Below are positions 60,793 through 64,000 of a stretch of 64,000 bases of DNA, piece by piece. The translations under genes were made by a program, and so were the position numbers. Below the pieces are notes generated by a model that was not told the DNA's origin, made no database searches, and worked only from the letters and a program-made list of their open reading frames with translations. The stretch lies in assembly GCF_021601625.1 (NCBI RefSeq), contig NZ_BQHR01000009.1, positions 220,288-284,287 on the forward strand. Reading direction: 5' to 3'. The stretch is from Pseudomonas paraglycinae. Its GTDB lineage: Bacteria; Pseudomonadota; Gammaproteobacteria; Pseudomonadales; Pseudomonadaceae. Position 1 is the first letter of the stretch. Every line of letters starts with the position of its first letter.

Positions 60793-61340
60793 AAGACGCC
60801 GGACAAAGTTCGATGGTCCAGCTGTTCCTGACGTCCTACGAGGACTTTCGGGTGCGCCTGCGACGCCGTCTCGGCTCGGAGGACCTGGCCAACGACGTGC
60901 TGCACGAAACTTACCTGCGGGTCGACCGCATGGAAGCGCCGCCGAACCTGCTGCGGCCCAACGCCTACCTCTATCGCATGGCCCTGAACATCGCCGCCGA
61001 CCGCCGCCAGGCCGATGCGCGACTGCTCACCGGCAGTGAAGTCGAAGAACTGCTGCAAGTCAGCGACGAAGCGCTCGACCCGATGCGCGTGGTCGGCGGC
61101 CAGAAGGAAATCCAGTCCCTGCTCAGCGCCCTCTACGAGCTGCCGGCGCGGCGCCGCCGGATCTTCATCGCCGCACGGCTGGAAGAAGCGCCGCACCTGG
61201 AAATCTCCCAGCGTTTCGGCATCTCCACGCGCATGGTCGAGAAGGAAATCAAGGCTGCCCTCGGACACTGCGCGGCCAAACTGGAAAGAAAAGTGTTTCA
61301 GCGGTTCGGTCGCGGGGCCGGAAAACCGTCTAGTGAATGA
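60789..61340 (+). CDS. vreI: ECF sigma factor, VreI-like (FecI family)
   Basis: The start ATG at 60789 overlaps the vreA stop. The 183-residue protein has sigma region 2 (LRRRLGSEDLANDVLHETYL; RPNAYLYRMALNIAADRRQA) and region 4 (LPARRRRIFIAARLEEAPHL; ISQRFGISTRMVEKEIKAAL). It belongs to the iron-starvation-type ECF group that works with FecR-type regulators. In P. aeruginosa VreI drives hxc secretion and virulence genes under phosphate starvation, and the same secretion genes follow here. Confidence 0.92.
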   Translation: MKDAGQSSMVQLFLTSYEDFRVRLRRRLGSEDLANDVLHETYLRVDRMEAPPNLLRPNAYLYRMALNIAADRRQADARLLTGSEVEELLQVSDEALDPMRVVGGQKEIQSLLSALYELPARRRRIFIAARLEEAPHLEISQRFGISTRMVEKEIKAALGHCAAKLERKVFQRFGRGAGKPSSE

Positions 61341-61367
61341 AGCTCCCGATCAACCCGTCGAGTACCT

Positions 61368-62312
61368 GTGCGTTTGAACATCTTCCGTCTGACACCTGCC
61401 GAGCTCACGCCTGCCGAGCGTCTGCAAAGCGAAGCCCGCGACTGGCTGATCCTGCTGACCTCCGGCCGCGCCACGGTCGCCGATGCCCGAGCGCTGCGCC
61501 AGTGGTGCGCCCAAAGCCCCGAACACGCCCGCGCCTTCGAAGAGTGCAAGGCCTTGTGGCACCTGCTGCAACCGGCGGCCGAGGCGATGCAGGCACCACG
61601 CCGGTTTGGACGTCGGGCCTTTCTCGGCGGCGCGATTGCCGCGTCGGCGGCGTTCCTGCTGGTGCGCGGCACGATTCCGGGCGGGTTCTCAGGGCTTGGG
61701 GCTGATTACATCACCGAAGTCGGCCAGCAACGTCGCGTCGAACCGGCCGACGGCTTGAGCCTTGAATTGAACACACAGACCCGCATCAACCAGCGTTCGG
61801 TGGATGAGGGCGTGCAGGGGTTTGAACTGGTCAGCGGCGAAGTCGAAGTGCAGACCGCGCGACTGCCGATGGCGATGCAGGCCGGTGGTGGTTGGTTGCG
61901 GGCGAGCAGGGCGCGGTTCAACCTGCGCAACCTCGATCAACAGGTGTGCGTGACGTGCCTCGATGGCGCGGTTGAAGTGGAAGTTGAAGGTCGTAGCCTG
62001 CGCCTGGAACCGGGCCAGCAACTGACCTATGACGCGCAACAGGTCGGCACCGTGCAAAGCGTCGACACGGCGGCGGTGATGAACTGGCGTCAGCAGGTGC
62101 TGGTGTTCAACGGCGCGACCCTGAGCCAGATGATCGACGAGATCAACCGTTACCGCCCAGGCATGTTGCTGCTGCTCAACCGAGAACTCGGCCAGCGCCG
62201 CGTGCAGGCGCGTTTCTCCCTTGACCAACTGGCCGGCGTAGGCGCTTTGATTCGCGATGCCTACGGCGTCAAATGCACCGAGTTGCCGGGCGGCGTAGTC
62301 GTCCTCAGCTAA
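61368..62312 (+). CDS. vreR: FecR-family anti-sigma factor, VreR-like
   Basis: The 314-residue protein starts with GTG and has a DUF4880-type cytoplasmic sigma-binding domain (EARDWLILLTSGRATVADAR; WCAQSPEHARAFEECKALWH), one membrane span near residues 85-100 (RRAFLGGAIAASAAFLLVRG) and a FecR periplasmic domain (EVGQQRRVEPADGLSLELNT; FELVSGEVEVQTARLPMAMQ), with an STN-like part at the end. It would hold VreI inactive and relay the signal from VreA. It lies 27 bases after vreI, making a three-gene unit. Confidence 0.9.
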   Translation: MRLNIFRLTPAELTPAERLQSEARDWLILLTSGRATVADARALRQWCAQSPEHARAFEECKALWHLLQPAAEAMQAPRRFGRRAFLGGAIAASAAFLLVRGTIPGGFSGLGADYITEVGQQRRVEPADGLSLELNTQTRINQRSVDEGVQGFELVSGEVEVQTARLPMAMQAGGGWLRASRARFNLRNLDQQVCVTCLDGAVEVEVEGRSLRLEPGQQLTYDAQQVGTVQSVDTAAVMNWRQQVLVFNGATLSQMIDEINRYRPGMLLLLNRELGQRRVQARFSLDQLAGVGALIRDAYGVKCTELPGGVVVLS

Positions 62313-62347
62313 CTAACTAACACAACACCCACAAACACCCTAAAACC

Positions 62348-62453
62348 CTGTGGGAGCTGGCTTGCCAGCGATAGCGGCATGTCAGGCAATGAGATGTTGG
62401 ATGTGAAGGCCCCATCGCTGGCAAGTCGAATCGTCGCACCGCAGCTCCCACAG
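62348..62453. repeat. Paired REP element with disrupted second copy
   Basis: The first copy CTGTGGGAGCTGGCTTGCCA is typical. The second, CCATCGCTGGCAAGTCGAAT then CGTCGCACCGCAGCTCCCAC, carries about 17 extra bases between the halves of the palindrome compared with the copy at 56726. It lies in the convergent gap between vreR and hxcW. Confidence 0.8.
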
Positions 62454-62471
62454 GGACCTCAGTGACTTCAA

Positions 62472-63080
62472 TTACTGCAACGGCCCCATCACCTGCCGAT
62501 ACTTCTCCACCCCCTGCGCCGTCTCCCGAGTCAACCGCACCTCCAACCCCAACGGATCCTCCCGCCGATTCCCGCTCAACTGCCGCCACCCCTTGTCCGC
62601 CTCCCAAACCCGCACCTGCAAATCACTCACCTCACCCAAAACCGCCACCCCAGCCGTAGGCGCCGGCAACGGATACCGACTCCGCGCCGGTGCCACCGCG
62701 CGATACAACGTGTCCCCCTTGAGCCACCAGCGCACCCGCTGCAACGCCCCCGGCTGATCCGCCGCGCTACGAATGATGTCCAACCGAAACCCCTTGCTGT
62801 CACTGCTGCGCACTGTAAGCGCAGGCGGCGCCGTCGCCGGTTCATCCTCGGTGCCGACCTTCTTCGGCTCCGTCAGCTCGATCCCGGCGCGCATCTCCAC
62901 ATCCCGCTGCATCTGATTCAACGCCCGCAACAGGCTGTCGCTCTGCTCACCACTGGCCTGCAAATGGCTGTCGGCGCGCGTGACACTGTCCAGCCCCTTC
63001 CAGGCAATCAGACTGACCACCGCCATCAACAGAATCGCGACCATCACCTCGATCAGCGTAAAACCTTCTTGTCTGTTCAT
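62472..63080 (-). CDS. hxcW: Type II secretion pseudopilin GspJ, HxcW-like
   Basis: The 202-residue protein has a prepilin leader MNRQEGFTLIEVMVAILLMA (peptidase site G/F, Glu+5) and GspJ features: the WKGLDSVTRADSHLQASGEQ helix and RWWLKGDTLYRAVAPARSRY. It is part of the pseudopilus tip of a type II system. Its location just after vreAIR, convergent to it, matches hxcW (PA0677) in P. aeruginosa. It overlaps the GspH gene by four bases. Confidence 0.9.
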   Translation of the reverse strand: MNRQEGFTLIEVMVAILLMAVVSLIAWKGLDSVTRADSHLQASGEQSDSLLRALNQMQRDVEMRAGIELTEPKKVGTEDEPATAPPALTVRSSDSKGFRLDIIRSAADQPGALQRVRWWLKGDTLYRAVAPARSRYPLPAPTAGVAVLGEVSDLQVRVWEADKGWRQLSGNRREDPLGLEVRLTRETAQGVEKYRQVMGPLQ

Positions 63081-63529
63081 TGCACGCTGATCCGGCCCGA
63101 AGCATCGCGCAGCACACTCAACCGATTGAGCCCGTCAGACAGCGTCAACTGCAGCGGCGGATTGATCCACTCCGCGTTCAGCACCACTTTCTGCTTCGGC
63201 TCCACCCGCACCTCCAGCTTCGGACTCTGCCAGGGACGCGGCCGCAACTGCGGGTCCCGATCAAAATGATCAAAACCCTTGCCACTGTCACTGCGCCGAC
63301 TGAACCGAAACCCCTTGCCATCGCTCAACCACGCAATCGGCCGACCATCCGCACGGGCCTCAGCCTGCGCAATCTGCAGCAACTGCGCCACGCGCTCGGC
63401 GTCCTTGCGCAGCAACTGCAACGGATCGGGCTTGATACTCAAACTGATCGCCGCACTGGCGATACCGATGATCACCAGCACCACCATCAACTCGATCAAC
63501 GTAAAACCCTGCTGCCTGCACCGGTTCAT
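63077..63529 (-). CDS. hxcU: Type II secretion pseudopilin GspH, HxcU-like
   Basis: The start at MNRCRQQGFTLIELMVVLVI gives 150 residues with the prepilin site G/F and Glu+5, followed by the GspH-type segment AERVAQLLQIAQAEARADGR and PIAWLSDGKGFRFSRR. A longer frame to 63589 would put 20 residues before the normal leader and is unlikely. It diverges from the GspC gene. The order GspJ, GspH, then divergent GspC matches hxcW, hxcU, hxcP in P. aeruginosa. Confidence 0.88.
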   Translation of the reverse strand: MNRCRQQGFTLIELMVVLVIIGIASAAISLSIKPDPLQLLRKDAERVAQLLQIAQAEARADGRPIAWLSDGKGFRFSRRSDSGKGFDHFDRDPQLRPRPWQSPKLEVRVEPKQKVVLNAEWINPPLQLTLSDGLNRLSVLRDASGRISVQ

Positions 63530-63662
63530 CGAATGCGCACTCCCTTGCGTCCAGCCCCGTCCCAAAAAACCATCCTGCACGGCCAACATGTAAGGCGTGT
63601 GAAATAAAACCGTGAGAATTGCCGCGTAGTCTTGTCACCGGGACTAAAAGGAGATTCAGCCC

Positions 63663-64000
63663 ATGAGATTCACCGCACGCTTTTCACCCCCCCAAATCAT
63701 CCAGGCCGCCGCACTGCTGGCCGCCCTCGTCGGCATCGCCACTTGGTCATCCCTGCTCCTGACCACCGCCGAATCCCACACCCCGGCGGCTACGCCGCAA
63801 CTGCTCGCTGCGCGCAGCGACAACCCGGCGTTGCAGTGGTTTTCCAATCGAACGGCGCCGGTGGAGATCAAGGTCAGCGGCGTGATGGTGGGGAGTCGCG
63901 GGGCGGTGGCGATACTCAGCCTCAACGACGGACCGCCGAGGAGTTTTTTGCAGGGAGAGCGGGTGAGTCCTGGGGTGAAGTTGGTGGCGGTGGAGGGGGA
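63663..64000 (+). CDS. hxcP: Type II secretion protein GspC, HxcP-like (partial, 3' end outside window)
   Basis: The 112 visible codons begin MRFTARFSPPQIIQAAALLA, with a single membrane span at about residues 11-32 (IQAAALLAALVGIATWSSLL). A linker and the start of the periplasmic homology region follow (IKVSGVMVGSRGAVAILSLN; RSFLQGERVSPGVKLVAVEG). GspC links the inner-membrane platform to the secretin. AAGGAG precedes the ATG. The gene runs off the window edge, so the PDZ or coiled-coil end is not seen. Confidence 0.88.
   Translation, partial: MRFTARFSPPQIIQAAALLAALVGIATWSSLLLTTAESHTPAATPQLLAARSDNPALQWFSNRTAPVEIKVSGVMVGSRGAVAILSLNDGPPRSFLQGERVSPGVKLVAVEG

Overview
The window is GC-rich chromosomal DNA from a fluorescent-group Pseudomonas. 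This rests on the full-length 1628-residue NAD-glutamate dehydrogenase, Pseudomonas-type intergenic REP palindromes, the vreAIR/hxc block, and small proteins that look genus-restricted. It is a mosaic of core genes and accessory modules, with no rRNA or tRNA gene, CRISPR array or complete insertion sequence seen.

Layout. 1-6365: a flavin-linked catabolic cluster. It has ribB (cut by the window edge), a DUF1330 gene, a Nudix hydrolase, an FCD-type GntR regulator, a PcaC-like decarboxylase-family protein, a flavin reductase, an aldehyde dehydrogenase, an alpha/beta hydrolase and a PF06684 protein. An identical 16-base operator lies at both ends. 6532-11249: an unknown membrane protein, then a YCF48-like propeller and an MMPL/RND transporter. 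11462-18260: a non-phosphorylative pentonate pathway (GntR regulator, IlvD/Edd dehydratase, ACS-family transporter, FAH-family dehydratase candidate, alpha-ketoglutarate semialdehyde dehydrogenase). 18457-21594: small proteins, a secreted lactonase and a GST. 21591-26473: sbcCD. 26889-42046: a contact-dependent-inhibition-like island. It has a 4354-residue TpsA/CdiA-like effector, an overlapping probable immunity gene, a short AT-rich tail with perfect hairpins, a small zinc-ribbon gene broken by an in-frame stop, and two more candidate orphan immunity genes. 42158-49003: a six-gene MoxR/DUF58/DUF4381/BatA/BatB-C/BatD operon. 49215-59922: a small acidic protein, gdhB, a lipoprotein, a cupin, an ABM protein, a MocR regulator and an AhpD-like protein. 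60103-64000: a VreA-VreI-VreR cell-surface signalling module next to Hxc type II secretion genes (hxcW, hxcU, start of hxcP), in the order found in P. aeruginosa.

How the parts work together. The first cluster looks like oxidation of a small, perhaps nitrogen-containing, compound by a reduced-flavin oxygenase that is not in the window. RibB would support flavin supply, and the FCD regulator would act at the two TGGTATACCA sites. The second cluster converts an aldonate taken up from the periplasm to 2-oxoglutarate in three steps. The effector island shows typical polymorphic-toxin wear: an intact toxin/immunity pair followed by immunity remnants. The most noteworthy items are the duplicated operator, the stop-interrupted zinc-ribbon cassette between hairpin repeats, the FHA effector without a TpsB partner, and the vreAIR/hxc block.
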